From positions 1 to 22,283 of the forward strand of contig NZ_JOHY01000081.1 in assembly GCF_000721495.1 (NCBI RefSeq): a stretch of DNA of 22,283 nucleotides, read 5' to 3'. The notes below the pieces were generated by a model. The model was not told the origin of the DNA and ran no database searches. It saw only the letters and a program-made list of their open reading frames with translations. The translations under genes and the position numbers were made by a program. This document shows, in pieces, positions 13,939 to 21,599 of this stretch. The DNA is from Streptomyces sp. NRRL F-5123. GTDB taxonomy: Bacteria; Actinomycetota; Actinomycetes; Streptomycetales; Streptomycetaceae. How positions within the stretch are numbered: position 1 is the first letter of the stretch; every line of letters starts with the position of its first letter.

Positions 13939-15150
13939 ATGACGTCTACCCGCATCACCATGGGAGTCGAGGAGGAGTACCTGCTCCTCGACGCGCACTC
14001 CGGCCTGCCGTCGCCGCGGGCCGCGGAGGTCCAGGCCGCCGCCGACCTCGAACCGGTGCTGGATGCCGGAGAGGTCGACAGCGAACTTCTTCAGGCGCAG
14101 GTGGAGACAGCCACCCCGATCTGCACCGAGCTGGCCGAGGTGGCCGCCGAACTGTCCCGGTTCAGGGGGGCGGTCGGTGGCGCCGCGCGGCGCTCGGGGT
14201 GCCGGTTGGCCGCAACCGGAGGGGCACCGCTGTTCCCGCGGGAGGCGCCGCCCGTGACGGACGAGCAGCGCTACCTGAACCTTCGAACGGACGCGGCTCG
14301 CCTGGTGGACGAGCAGTTGATCAACGGGATGCACGTGCACGTCGCGGTGCCCGACCGGCACGCGGGCGCCGCCGCGCTCGGGCGGGCGCGGCCGTGGCTG
14401 CCGGTGCTGGTCGCGCTCGGCTCCAACTCGCCGTACTGGGACGGTCGCGACACCGGCTTCGCGAGCTGGCGCACAGTCGTTTTCGGCCGGTGGCCGGTGA
14501 GCGGTTCACCGCCGTACACCGCGGACGCGGCGACGTACGAGGAGCGCGTCGGCGCGCTCCTCGACACCGGGGTGATCCGCGACCGCGGGCAGATCTACTG
14601 GCACGCCCGGCTCTCGGAGCGCTACCCGACGCTGGAGGTGCGCGCCACCGACGTGCAGCTCGACGTCGACAGCGCCGTCACGATCGCGGGGCTGATCCGC
14701 GCCCTGGCCGCGACCGGCCTTCGCGAGGCCTGCGAGGGGGCGCCGGTACTGGATCCGGCCGGGAGCGTGCTGCACGCCGCGGGCTGGCACGCGGCCCGGC
14801 ACGGCCTGGCCGGCAACCTCGTCCACCCGCTGCACGGCACGCCGGCGAAGGCACACGAGGTGGTCGCGGCGCTGCTGGACTACGTCGCACCCGCGCTGGA
14901 CGAGCACGGGGACACCGCGCGCGTGCGCGAAGGGGTGGCCTACCTGCTCGCGGGCGGCGCTGGTGCGGCCCGGCAGCACGAGGCGATGGCCGGCGGCGGG
15001 ATGCCCGGACTGCTCGACCTGATCGCTCCCGACCCGGCGACCCTGGCGGCGGTCCGTGGCAAGGCGTGGCGCAGCCTCCGCGACCAGGCTGCCCCCGGCG
15101 GCCGGATGCGCGGCCGGCGCGACGTCCGAGTCAATGACATCGAGGGATGA
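13939..15150 (+). CDS. YbdK-type carboxylate-amine ligase (glutamate-cysteine ligase family 2)
   Basis: This encodes 403 residues. It starts with the family signature MGVEEEYLLLD (8-18), followed by the conserved ELLQAQVETAT block and INGMHVHVAVPD near 130-140, then the EVRATDVQLDV segment. These are the ATP/metal and substrate motifs of GCS2-type enzymes, which join an amino acid amine to a glutamate gamma-carboxylate or similar acid. Streptomyces has several paralogues with unknown acceptors, so the exact product is not assignable. The length is usual for the family. The ribosome-binding site before ATG 13939 is weak. The last 17 bases overlap the next gene, indicating translational coupling. 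Confidence 0.9.
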   Translation: MTSTRITMGVEEEYLLLDAHSGLPSPRAAEVQAAADLEPVLDAGEVDSELLQAQVETATPICTELAEVAAELSRFRGAVGGAARRSGCRLAATGGAPLFPREAPPVTDEQRYLNLRTDAARLVDEQLINGMHVHVAVPDRHAGAAALGRARPWLPVLVALGSNSPYWDGRDTGFASWRTVVFGRWPVSGSPPYTADAATYEERVGALLDTGVIRDRGQIYWHARLSERYPTLEVRATDVQLDVDSAVTIAGLIRALAATGLREACEGAPVLDPAGSVLHAAGWHAARHGLAGNLVHPLHGTPAKAHEVVAALLDYVAPALDEHGDTARVREGVAYLLAGGAGAARQHEAMAGGGMPGLLDLIAPDPATLAAVRGKAWRSLRDQAAPGGRMRGRRDVRVNDIEG

Positions 15151-15451
15151 GGTGAGGTGGGTGGGCGACTTCGACGACGGGCTGCCGGACCCGAAAACAC
15201 AGGAACTTCCGATACCGGACTATCCCCATCTGCCGGCGATCGAGGTGGAGGAGCACGCGCGTGATCTGGCCGCCGGCGAGTTGGGCCAGGTCCGCCGCTA
15301 CGAGACCACACATCGAAACCGCACCCCGGTCGTGCGGATGCTCACCGCCCAGCTCCGCGATCTGCGCCGACGCGCCGCGGGATCCGATCCGCCCCAGGGC
15401 GTTCAGGGGTCGGCCCCACGCGCACGCCGCCCGCAACGGCCGTCCATGTAG
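15134..15451 (+). CDS. Small helical protein coupled to the ligase
   Basis: From ATG 15134 this encodes 105 residues. An acidic N-terminal part (DFDDGLPDPKTQELPIPDY) is followed by two predicted helices (about 38-80) with the pattern YDxLxxx...LGQVRRYETTHRNRTPVVRMLTAQLRDL, a motif I associate with short helical domains of unknown function in actinobacterial proteins. The last 20 residues are Pro/Arg-rich. The start lies inside the ligase 3' end, so the two genes are probably translationally coupled. An internal GTG at 15154 is a possible alternative start. A compact terminator follows 24 bases after the stop. Confidence 0.65.
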   Translation: MTSRDEVRWVGDFDDGLPDPKTQELPIPDYPHLPAIEVEEHARDLAAGELGQVRRYETTHRNRTPVVRMLTAQLRDLRRRAAGSDPPQGVQGSAPRARRPQRPSM

Positions 15452-15474
15452 TTCACGCCGACCTGCATTTTCGT

Positions 15475-15495
15475 GGTCCGGAAGGGCCCTTTTTT
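15475..15495 (+). terminator. Compact intrinsic terminator with six-U tract
   Basis: GGTCC (15475-15479), a GGAA tetraloop and GGGCC (15484-15488) form a 5-bp stem with one G-U pair, followed by C and six T residues (15490-15495). U-tract terminators are uncommon in DNA this rich in GC, and the position 24 bases after the small-protein stop fits termination of the ligase operon. Confidence 0.5.
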
Positions 15496-15546
15496 CGCAA
15501 CCGGTGCACACGGCGGCCCAAGGTCCGCGGCCGGACGGCCGTCGCG

Positions 15547-15696
15547 GGCGCTGCCCGCGGCTACGGCGACGGCTGCCTGCGTCCGGAGTGGGACCCCGGC
15601 ACGACGGAAACGCCGACAGGTCCCACCCCGGACCCCTACGACCGCAGCAAGTCGGTGCCGACGTCGGACGAGTGCGGCGTGGCCGGTCGCATCTGG
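15547..15696 (+). pseudogene. Coding-like fragment without start, possible gene remnant
   Basis: One plus-strand frame here has about 90 percent G or C in third positions and reads GYGDGCLRPEWDPGTTETP, then PTPDPYDRSKSVPTSDECG. It lacks a start codon with a ribosome-binding site and runs into the palindrome without a stop. It may be the remains of a secreted or cell-wall protein, but no family is recognised. Confidence 0.25.
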
Positions 15697-15728
15697 GCAG
15701 GTGCCCGGACCCGGGTCCGGGCACCTGC
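15697..15728. terminator. Perfect 32-bp palindrome between convergent genes
   Basis: The half-site GCAGGTGCCCGGACCC is followed directly by its exact reverse complement, with no central spacer. It lies 65 bases past the stop of the minus-strand secreted-protein gene. As RNA from either strand it would fold into a very strong hairpin, so a bidirectional terminator is the simplest reading. A protein-binding or replication-related site is an alternative. Confidence 0.6.
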
Positions 15729-15793
15729 GGAACCTCGCCCGGCGCCCTCGCACCGCCCGCGAGCCGGGTGGCAGCCGCGTAACCGCTCAGGAC

Positions 15794-16609
15794 TCACATG
15801 CTGTTGGACGCGGCGCGCACGGTCGGCGGGGGCAGGGAGGACCCGCTGCCGGAGATGAACGCGACATGGGTATGGGCGGTGTCGGCGTAGGACACCGTGG
15901 CAACGCACTGGGTACCCGTGCCGCACTGGGCGATGAGCGTGCCGGTCGTCACGTCGAAGATCTCGATGTAGTAGGCCGTGGGGCCGACGTCGGTGGTGCT
16001 CGTCGCGGTGAGCACACCGTTGTACGGGGGAAAGGTCTGCGACAGGGCCGACATCGAGACGCTGTAGTAGGGCGCGAAGCCGGACACCCAGGCGACGTAG
16101 TTGACCGCCGATGTCGACTGAATGCCGGCGGGCGGGTACGACGCCGCGGACAGCGCGACGGTCCCGACGAAGGAGTGCGTGGTCGAGGCGCTCTGGGTGA
16201 CGTTCACCGAGCACGTGTTGCCCGAGGGGCAGGAGACCAGCAGCGTGTGGGCGGTGAGGTCCCAGATCTGGATGTAGTACGCGGTGGGGGCGACGTCGAA
16301 GGAGGAATAGGCACTCAGCGTACTGCTCCCCGACGCCCCGACGAGCGGCACGAAGTTGACGGTGTGCCGGCTGGCGTCCAGCGTCATCCACGCGGTCGAG
16401 TCGAGCGGTGTCGCCGTACGGGGTTTCGCGGCCGACGCGGGCGCCGGATGCGCCAGGCCGTGCGAAGACCGCGCGGGAGTGTCCGCCGCGGCCGGGACGG
16501 CCGCCGCGACGGGGACGGTGAGCACGGTTGTGACCACCACGGCCATCGCCGCCAGGCAACGGGGTCTGAGTCGGGCGGCAAGGAATTTGATGACACGGGA
16601 TAACTGCAA
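15794..16609 (-). CDS. Secreted two-module protein, bldA-dependent (TTA at codon 3)
   Basis: The start is TTG 16609, with GGAGG six bases upstream; no ATG or GTG nearby is as well placed. It encodes 271 residues: an Arg/Lys n-region, hydrophobic core (about 18-40) and signal-peptidase-like AAA site near 40-42, then a linker. Two homologous modules follow (about 84-180 and 182-255), each with TAYYIxIxD and a Cys pair (CPSGNTC 127-133; CGTGTQC 229-235), probably disulfide-bonded beta folds. Codon 3 is TTA (16601-16603), decoded by the bldA tRNA, so expression should be tied to development. It appears monocistronic and is divergent from the PAP2 gene. The function is not recognised. Confidence 0.85.
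   Translation of the reverse strand: MQLSRVIKFLAARLRPRCLAAMAVVVTTVLTVPVAAAVPAAADTPARSSHGLAHPAPASAAKPRTATPLDSTAWMTLDASRHTVNFVPLVGASGSSTLSAYSSFDVAPTAYYIQIWDLTAHTLLVSCPSGNTCSVNVTQSASTTHSFVGTVALSAASYPPAGIQSTSAVNYVAWVSGFAPYYSVSMSALSQTFPPYNGVLTATSTTDVGPTAYYIEIFDVTTGTLIAQCGTGTQCVATVSYADTAHTHVAFISGSGSSLPPPTVRAASNSM
16601..16603 (-). promoter_or_regulatory. TTA leucine codon (bldA control) at codon 3
   Basis: On the minus strand codon 3 of the secreted two-module protein reads TTA. In Streptomyces only the late-accumulating bldA tRNA reads this codon, so its place just after the start should gate translation early in elongation. Confidence 0.75.
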
Positions 16610-17193
16610 GGAACGCCTCCACGAAGCGGGTGATCGCCGTCTGCTGTGCGCTCCCGGCCCAGGACCGGCATGCGGCCGTGGCGCCGGGCGGATGTGCCGT
16701 CCCGGGCGAGGCCGGGCCACCGGAGCCGCCCCGTCAGGGTCCGGCCGCCGTGGATCCGGTATCCCACGCGTAAAGTCCCAGCGTCAAGACGAAGTACGGC
16801 CACCCGCGGACCGCTCGGCCGGCACCAGTGCCGGCACCCGCAGCCGCACGCCGCGGGCACCGCGCCGCCGGGTGAGGACGCCCGCCCGGCCCGGCCCCGG
16901 CGGAAGCTTCCGTGCAGCACCGGGCGCCCGCCGACCGGACGCGTCCGACCCCCGTTCGGCTCCTGTTCGACTCCCGGTAACATGTTCGAACTCACGGGGA
17001 TCGCTCTCTTCGGCCGGCGTTCGCCGGGAAAAGCGTGCCATCCGGTACGAAGCGGGCTCCGTGCGGCCGATATCCGACAAATCGACCAAAATTGATATCC
17101 AAGACATCACGGACGTTTTCGCGGGGAAACAGCAGAACAACGTTCACCACGTGGCACGGGCGAAGTGCGGCGCTATGGGGCACGGCAGGCGTA
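16610..17193. other. Divergent intergenic region, secreted protein / PAP2 gene
   Basis: In this 584-bp gap no frame shows coding bias throughout. An 8-bp dyad GCCGGCAC-CA-GTGCCGGC lies at 16818-16835. A clearly AT-richer patch at 17060-17150 (with TTGATATCC) probably holds the PAP2 promoter. This is also why the PAP2 start is placed at 17194 rather than the further GTG at 17035. Confidence 0.5.
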
Positions 17194-18456
17194 GTGACCC
17201 TCGGATTCCTCGTCTCGCTGGAGATCGCCGCGCGCCACTACGGTCTGCCCGGGCCTGTCACCAACCAGGCGCGCGAGGTGGTGTTCGCCCCCACCTCGGG
17301 GCCGCTGTTGTACGCCGGACTGGCGCTGATGACGGTGGTGCTCACCTGGCGGCAGCGGTTCATCGCGGTCGGCACGGCGATCGGCATCGACATCGTCTTC
17401 TGCCTCGCGCGGTGGGCGGTAGGCGCCGGGGTGCACTTCGGCAACGGCGCCCTGTGGGTGATCCTGGGATGTGCGGTCATCGCCGTCACGCGCCGCGCCG
17501 GACAGGAGCGCGCCCTGTTGCTGAAGGGTGTCGGTCTCGGCCTGCTGCTGGTGACCGGCCACAAGACCGGCGACACCTGGTTGCTCATCACGTCGAAGAC
17601 CCGCCCGACGGTGCTCGACCAGTACGTGGCGACCGCCGATCACGCGCTGGGCAACCCGTCGTGGCTGGTGGGCCGGGCCGTCGCGGCCACCGGTCCGGTG
17701 GGCTCCCTCGTCCTGCACGGCGTCTACGGCCAGCTCCCACTGGCAGCGGCCATCATCGCGCTGTACCAACTGCGCAACGTGGCGGTGGAGCGCCGCTTCC
17801 CGGGCCACCATCTGGTGCGTACGTTCCTGGTCATCGGCCTGCTCGGGCCGGCCGTCTACATGATCTTCCCGGTGGTCGGCCCGGTCTACGCCTTCGGCGC
17901 CGACGGCGGCCACTGGGCGGTGGCCAACCTGTGGCCGGACACACCGACACCGATCAGCCCCCCGCACCGGATGGCGTTCGACGGCATCACCCCGCGCAAC
18001 TGCATGCCCAGCCTGCACACGGCATGGGCGACCACGATCTTCGTCCACTCACGCAAGGGTCCGCGGGCCCTGCGGGCCGCCGGCGCGTTCTGGCTGGTCG
18101 CCACGCTCGGGGCGACGCTGGGATTCGGTTACCACTACGGCGCGGACCTCGTCGCCGGCGTGGTGTTCGCGCTCACCGTGGAGGCGGCGATGCGCGCGCT
18201 CGACCGCGGTTGGGACCGGTCGGCGTCGCGGCTGGTCGCCCGCGGTGCGACGGTCTTCGTCGCGCTGCTGTTGTCCTACCGCTACCTGCCGGTGGAGATG
18301 GCCAGGCATCCGTGGGTGTTCGGACCGCTTCTCGTCCTGGCGCTGGCCTCGGTGGTCCTCCCCTACGTGCGGACCACAAGGCGCTGGGACCTGGAGCCCG
18401 CGGCGGAGTTGCCGCTGGGACCCCGACCGGCGGAACCGCGGCCCGAACTGGTCTGA
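17194..18456 (+). CDS. PAP2-superfamily membrane phosphatase / AUR1-like transferase
   Basis: From GTG 17194 this encodes 420 residues with several membrane helices spread over the whole length. The PAP2 signature is present: CMPSLHTAW near 270-278 (motif 2) and GYHYGADLVAGV near 312-323 (motif 3 His and Asp). The wording RNCMPSLHTAW and the N-terminal helices resemble AUR1/inositol-phosphoryl-transferase-like actinobacterial members, which act on lipid phosphates or move phospho-headgroups at the membrane. The substrate cannot be assigned. The frame is open back to GTG 17035, but codons between 17035 and 17190 lack G/C third-position bias and overlap the AT-rich promoter-like patch, so 17194 is preferred. 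It appears monocistronic. Confidence 0.85.
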   Translation: MTLGFLVSLEIAARHYGLPGPVTNQAREVVFAPTSGPLLYAGLALMTVVLTWRQRFIAVGTAIGIDIVFCLARWAVGAGVHFGNGALWVILGCAVIAVTRRAGQERALLLKGVGLGLLLVTGHKTGDTWLLITSKTRPTVLDQYVATADHALGNPSWLVGRAVAATGPVGSLVLHGVYGQLPLAAAIIALYQLRNVAVERRFPGHHLVRTFLVIGLLGPAVYMIFPVVGPVYAFGADGGHWAVANLWPDTPTPISPPHRMAFDGITPRNCMPSLHTAWATTIFVHSRKGPRALRAAGAFWLVATLGATLGFGYHYGADLVAGVVFALTVEAAMRALDRGWDRSASRLVARGATVFVALLLSYRYLPVEMARHPWVFGPLLVLALASVVLPYVRTTRRWDLEPAAELPLGPRPAEPRPELV

Positions 18457-18888
18457 GCCGCGCCCCGCCGGGCCGCCCCCGACCCCGCGGGTCATCGGGG
18501 GAGCTGACCCGTCGCAGCGAAGACCGAGCGTTTCTCACTGAGCTGTTTCCGGCACGACCGGCACGACCTCGGGCACCAGGACCGGGACTGCAGCGGGTAC
18601 GAGCACTGGTTCGCCGACGGCTTCGACGGGGGTCGGCGTGTCCGGTGGACGGCTGATCCAGCTTCCGCAAGAAGCCAGTTGGCGCCCGGGACGCCCCGAA
18701 GAACTGCGGTTTGCATACTGCCGCCGTGTCGACCGGATTTGCCGGCCTTGCGCAGTACCGTGAGGTCCGGACAGGTACGAGAGACCCTGCCGGCGACCCG
18801 GACAGGCCGGCTCCAGCCACCGCAACCAGCGCCTTGCCCGCAACGGGCGCGCAGCCCGCTCCGTTCTGGAGGGAAGGAGAGCCGCTCG
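18457..18888. other. Intergenic region before the glycosyltransferase, with a possible remnant
   Basis: This is a 432-bp gap. At 18507-18666 one plus-strand frame has strong G/C third-position bias and reads HDRHDLGHQDRDCSGYEHW, then FADGFDGGRRVRWTAD, but it lacks a start and continues without a motif; it may be a relic of a small gene. From 18670 to 18888 nothing coding is seen, and the promoter and leader of the glycosyltransferase should lie there. Confidence 0.4.
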
Positions 18889-20148
18889 ATGCGGATCCAG
18901 GTCATCACCGTGGGCACGACCGGCTCGGTCGCCCCGTACACCGGCCTCGCACACCGGCTCGTGGCCGAAGGCCACGAGGTCGAGCTCGTCACCCACGCGA
19001 AGTTCGCCACGTCGGCGGCATGCTGCGGCCTCACCGTGCGACCGCTGGAAGCCGATCCCTTCGAAGCCCTCCTCCGCGCACGCGCCCGCCTGGACACCGC
19101 CGGTCGGGGGTTCAACGCGTCCCGCACGTTCCGGTCCCTCGGCTCGTTCGTCCGAACCGCCGAGCAGGGCATGCTCTCCCTGGCCGACAGCATCCTCGCC
19201 GCGGCGGACCCGAAGGCCGACCTGTTCCTGCTGTCGAGCATCGCTGCCCCCATCGGCTCGGTCATCGCGCGCTACCACGGCATTGCGAGCATGGGCGTCT
19301 TCCTGCAACCCGACGTGCCCACCCGCGAGTTCTCCCACTGCACGCTGGCCTGGCGCCCCCGAGGCCGCGCCAACATTCCTCGGGCGCGAGCGGCGAACGC
19401 CCTTGTGGACACCGCGTACCGCACCGCGAACCGGGAGCTGCACGCCCGCCTCGGACTCACCCGCCGCAGCGGCCACCGGCTGCGCGTCGACCGGGAGCGG
19501 AGTCACTGGCCGATCTGGCACGGCTACAGCCCCTGGGTCGTACCGCACCCGGCGGACTGGCGACCCGGTCTGCACGAGGCCGGCTACTGGTGGCCCCACG
19601 AGTGTCCGAACTGGCAGCCACCCGCACTGGTGACGGACTTCCTCGCAGCCGGCCCGCCCCCGGTGCTCATCGGCTTCGGCAGCATGATGCCCGGCGACCC
19701 CCAGCGGCTCGGCGAGCTCGCGGCCCAGGCGCTGCGGAAGGCGCGGCTGCGCGGGATCGTCCAGTCCGGGTGGGCCGGACTCTCCGTGGTCGACGACGAC
19801 GTCATCACCGTCGACGCCCTTCCGCACGCCTGGCTGATGCCGCGCACGGCCGCAGTGGTCCACCACGCGGGCGCCGGCACCACCGCGGCCGGCCTGCGGG
19901 CGGGAGTTCCCGCCGTACCGGTCCCCGTCATGACCGACCAGCCCTGGTGGGCCGCCCGGCTCGTCCACCTCGGCGTCGCCGCGGACGCGATTCCCAGCAC
20001 CGCACTGACGTCCACACGCCTGGCCGACGCACTCACCCGGGCAACCCAGGACCCCGAAACGGCTCGGCGTGCCGCAGCCGCGGCCGACCGGCTGGCCCAG
20101 GAGGACGGAGCCGGAGCGGTCGCCCGCGCAATCGCCGAGAGCGCCTGA
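18889..20148 (+). CDS. Sterol/MGT-type GT1 glycosyltransferase
   Basis: This encodes 419 residues with a strong GGAGGGAAGGAG region upstream of ATG 18889. The N-terminal Rossmann domain begins VITVGTTGSVAPYTGLAHRL, the usual acceptor-side glycine loop of GT-B enzymes. The C-terminal donor domain has VHHAGAGTTAAGLRAGVP and PVMTDQPWWAARL (about 323-358), the nucleotide-sugar motif of the UDP-glucosyl-sterol and macrolide-type family. It should move a sugar from a nucleotide donor to a lipid, sterol-like or polyketide acceptor in the cytosol. No biosynthetic cluster surrounds it in this window, so the acceptor is unknown. It is convergent with the LysR-type gene. Confidence 0.9.
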   Translation: MRIQVITVGTTGSVAPYTGLAHRLVAEGHEVELVTHAKFATSAACCGLTVRPLEADPFEALLRARARLDTAGRGFNASRTFRSLGSFVRTAEQGMLSLADSILAAADPKADLFLLSSIAAPIGSVIARYHGIASMGVFLQPDVPTREFSHCTLAWRPRGRANIPRARAANALVDTAYRTANRELHARLGLTRRSGHRLRVDRERSHWPIWHGYSPWVVPHPADWRPGLHEAGYWWPHECPNWQPPALVTDFLAAGPPPVLIGFGSMMPGDPQRLGELAAQALRKARLRGIVQSGWAGLSVVDDDVITVDALPHAWLMPRTAAVVHHAGAGTTAAGLRAGVPAVPVPVMTDQPWWAARLVHLGVAADAIPSTALTSTRLADALTRATQDPETARRAAAAADRLAQEDGAGAVARAIAESA

Positions 20149-20191
20149 CCGAGTTCATCCCTTCTCCTGCCGATGCCCCCATAACCCGGCT

Positions 20192-20206
20192 GCCGCGACG
20201 GGCGGC
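20192..20206. terminator. Weak hairpin between convergent genes
   Basis: GCCGC, a GACGG loop and GCGGC form a short GC hairpin between the glycosyltransferase stop (20148) and the LysR-type stop (20215). It may end transcription in either direction; the stem is short and has no U-tract. Confidence 0.3.
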
Positions 20207-20214
20207 TGTCACCT

Positions 20215-21180
20215 TCAGCGGGCCGCCAAGGAGCCGGCGTGTCCGGCCAGGACCGCAGCTGCGGCCTGGCGGACCGCCGTGACGGTCGGGCGGGTACGGG
20301 CGGCCGCCGACCAGGCCAGCGCGGAGAAGCAGGGCGCCGCGTCGTCGACGGTGACGTATGCCACGCCGGGACGGGGGAAGAAGACGCGGGCTGCGGCCGG
20401 GAGGAACGCCACCGCGGTTCCCGCCGCCACGGTGTGCAGCAGGGACTCCAGGTCGGTCGCGACCGGGCCGTAGCGGACCGGCGAACCGTCCGGCCGCGGA
20501 TCGGTCACCCAGAAGTCCCACCACAGCCGCGGTACCTCGGGCGGCACGTCCACCACCGGGCGGCCGGCGAGCTCGGGGAGCGTCAACGAGGCACGCGTGG
20601 CGAGCGGGTCGTCCGCGGGCAGGGCCACGACCCTTGTCTCCTCCGCCATGTGCAGCAGCTGGATCCCGGGCGGCACCGGCGGCCGCAGGAAGGCCGCGTC
20701 CACCTCGCCGTCGATGAGCCGGACCATGTGGTCCACGAAGTTGAGGTTGCGGATCTCGATGGCCAGGCGCGGGCACCGGCGGTGGAGTTCGGCAAGGATC
20801 GCGCGGGCGTACGGCATCGATGCCTCGGCGCCGATCGCGCCCACGACAAGCCGTCCCGAGATCCCACGGTCCTGCTCGTCCGTGCTCTTCCGCAGCTGGT
20901 CCATGGCCCGGACCACGGCCTCCGCCTCGGGCAGCAGGGCGAGGCACCCAGGAGTCGCCTCCACGGTACGGCTGCTGCGCTCGAACAGCGTGAACCCGAG
21001 TCGTTGTTCGAGTGCCCGCAGCTGTCTGCTGAGGGCCGGCTGCGACATGAACAGCCGTGCCGCAGCCCGTCCGAAGTGCAGTTCCTGCGCGATGACGAGC
21101 AGCAGCCGTAACTGGTGGACGGTGGGTTCGGGCCGACCCTGCCCGGCCGGCGTGCCCGCGTGATCTCCGGTTTCGCTCAT
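20215..21180 (-). CDS. LysR-family regulator with a TTA codon
   Basis: From ATG 21180 this encodes 321 residues. Residues about 20-80 form the LysR helix-turn-helix (VHQLRLLLVIAQELHF, AARLFMSQPALSRQL, LGFTLFERSSR), and 105-310 the effector-binding domain (DAAFLRPPVPPGIQ, VALPADDPLATRASLTLPEL). Codon 24 is TTA (21109-21111), so translation should depend on bldA. LysR proteins usually control a divergent gene; here that is the NlpC/P60-like gene, across 419 bases, while the convergent glycosyltransferase lies behind it. The ribosome-binding site is weak (AAGG two bases before ATG). A longer open frame upstream has no coding bias. Confidence 0.9.
   Translation of the reverse strand: MSETGDHAGTPAGQGRPEPTVHQLRLLLVIAQELHFGRAAARLFMSQPALSRQLRALEQRLGFTLFERSSRTVEATPGCLALLPEAEAVVRAMDQLRKSTDEQDRGISGRLVVGAIGAEASMPYARAILAELHRRCPRLAIEIRNLNFVDHMVRLIDGEVDAAFLRPPVPPGIQLLHMAEETRVVALPADDPLATRASLTLPELAGRPVVDVPPEVPRLWWDFWVTDPRPDGSPVRYGPVATDLESLLHTVAAGTAVAFLPAAARVFFPRPGVAYVTVDDAAPCFSALAWSAAARTRPTVTAVRQAAAAVLAGHAGSLAAR
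21109..21111 (-). promoter_or_regulatory. TTA leucine codon (bldA control) in the LysR gene
   Basis: Codon 24, at the start of the DNA-binding domain (VHQ-Leu-RLLL), reads TTA on the minus strand. It makes the regulator a candidate developmental switch. Confidence 0.7.
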
Positions 21181-21465
21181 AACCTTCAGTTTATGGATGG
21201 AAACCGGAGTGTCATCAGGGCACTTATGGAATTCCTGGGAGGGCCCTGACACGCTTGAGGCAAGCGGGCGCATCGTGCGTCGCCCCGGGGGGGATTTTCG
21301 TTGATGATCCGTCATGCCGTGCAGGCATATGCGAGAACGAGCAGGCCGCAGGGTGCACCGACGGTGCCGTTGGGTCTGCCGACGGAGACATCGACCGCGA
21401 GGTAGAAACCGCCCGATTCCGCTTGCGGGTCGGCGCGGAACCGCAATCAAACGGAATGTCCAGTT

Positions 21466-21511
21466 CGCTTCACGGTGGTTCGCGGGCGCGTCCGCAAACC
21501 ACCGTGAAGCG
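21466..21511. repeat. Near-perfect 46-nt palindrome upstream of the NlpC/P60-like gene
   Basis: Each 23-nt arm starts CGCTTCACGGTGGTT and continues GCGG with only two mismatches, one of which would be a G-U pair in RNA. There is no central spacer. It lies about 90 bases before the start codon and is followed at once by the next hairpin. Confidence 0.75.
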
Positions 21512-21534
21512 GGCCGCAGGCGCGTCTGCGGCCC
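21511..21534 (+). promoter_or_regulatory. Hairpin in the leader of the NlpC/P60-like gene
   Basis: GGGCCGCAG (21511-21519) and CTGCGGCCC (21526-21534) form a perfect 9-bp stem with a 6-base loop. It abuts the 46-nt palindrome, so the two structures may stack or compete. It could be an attenuator or a stabilising 5' structure. Confidence 0.45.
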
Positions 21535-21599
21535 CATTCCCGCGTGCACCCACCTCAACCATCCGTATTCACCTCGGCCACTTTGTGGAGGATTTCTGC

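Larger units (their letters stand above)
15452..15793. other. Convergent intergenic region with terminator, remnant and palindrome
   Basis: This 342-bp gap between the small helical protein and the minus-strand secreted protein holds a U-tract terminator (15475-15495), a coding-like fragment (15547-15696) and a 32-bp palindrome (15697-15728), each listed separately. No intact gene is supported. Confidence 0.6.
21181..21599. promoter_or_regulatory. Divergent intergenic region with structured leader
   Basis: This 419-bp gap lies between the LysR gene and the NlpC/P60-like gene. TTATGGA occurs twice (21191-21197 and 21224-21230), 33 bases apart and about three helix turns, which could be LysR-type binding half-sites. 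A hairpin CGCTTG-AGG-CAAGCG is at 21252-21266. The 46-nt palindrome and the hairpin that follows it are listed separately. I do not recognise a known riboswitch, and a ydaO-type pattern is not seen. Confidence 0.5.

Noticed and set aside
13478..13942. A 154-codon plus-strand frame before the ligase gene
   Set aside because: No ribosome-binding site, no recognisable motif and poor codon bias; treated as intergenic.
17035..17193. N-terminal extension of the PAP2 protein from GTG 17035
   Set aside because: Codons here lack third-position GC bias and cover an AT-rich promoter-like patch.
21181..21599. c-di-AMP (ydaO-type) riboswitch before the cell-wall hydrolase
   Set aside because: Expected in this gene context, but I could not find the conserved blocks; only unrelated hairpins are visible.
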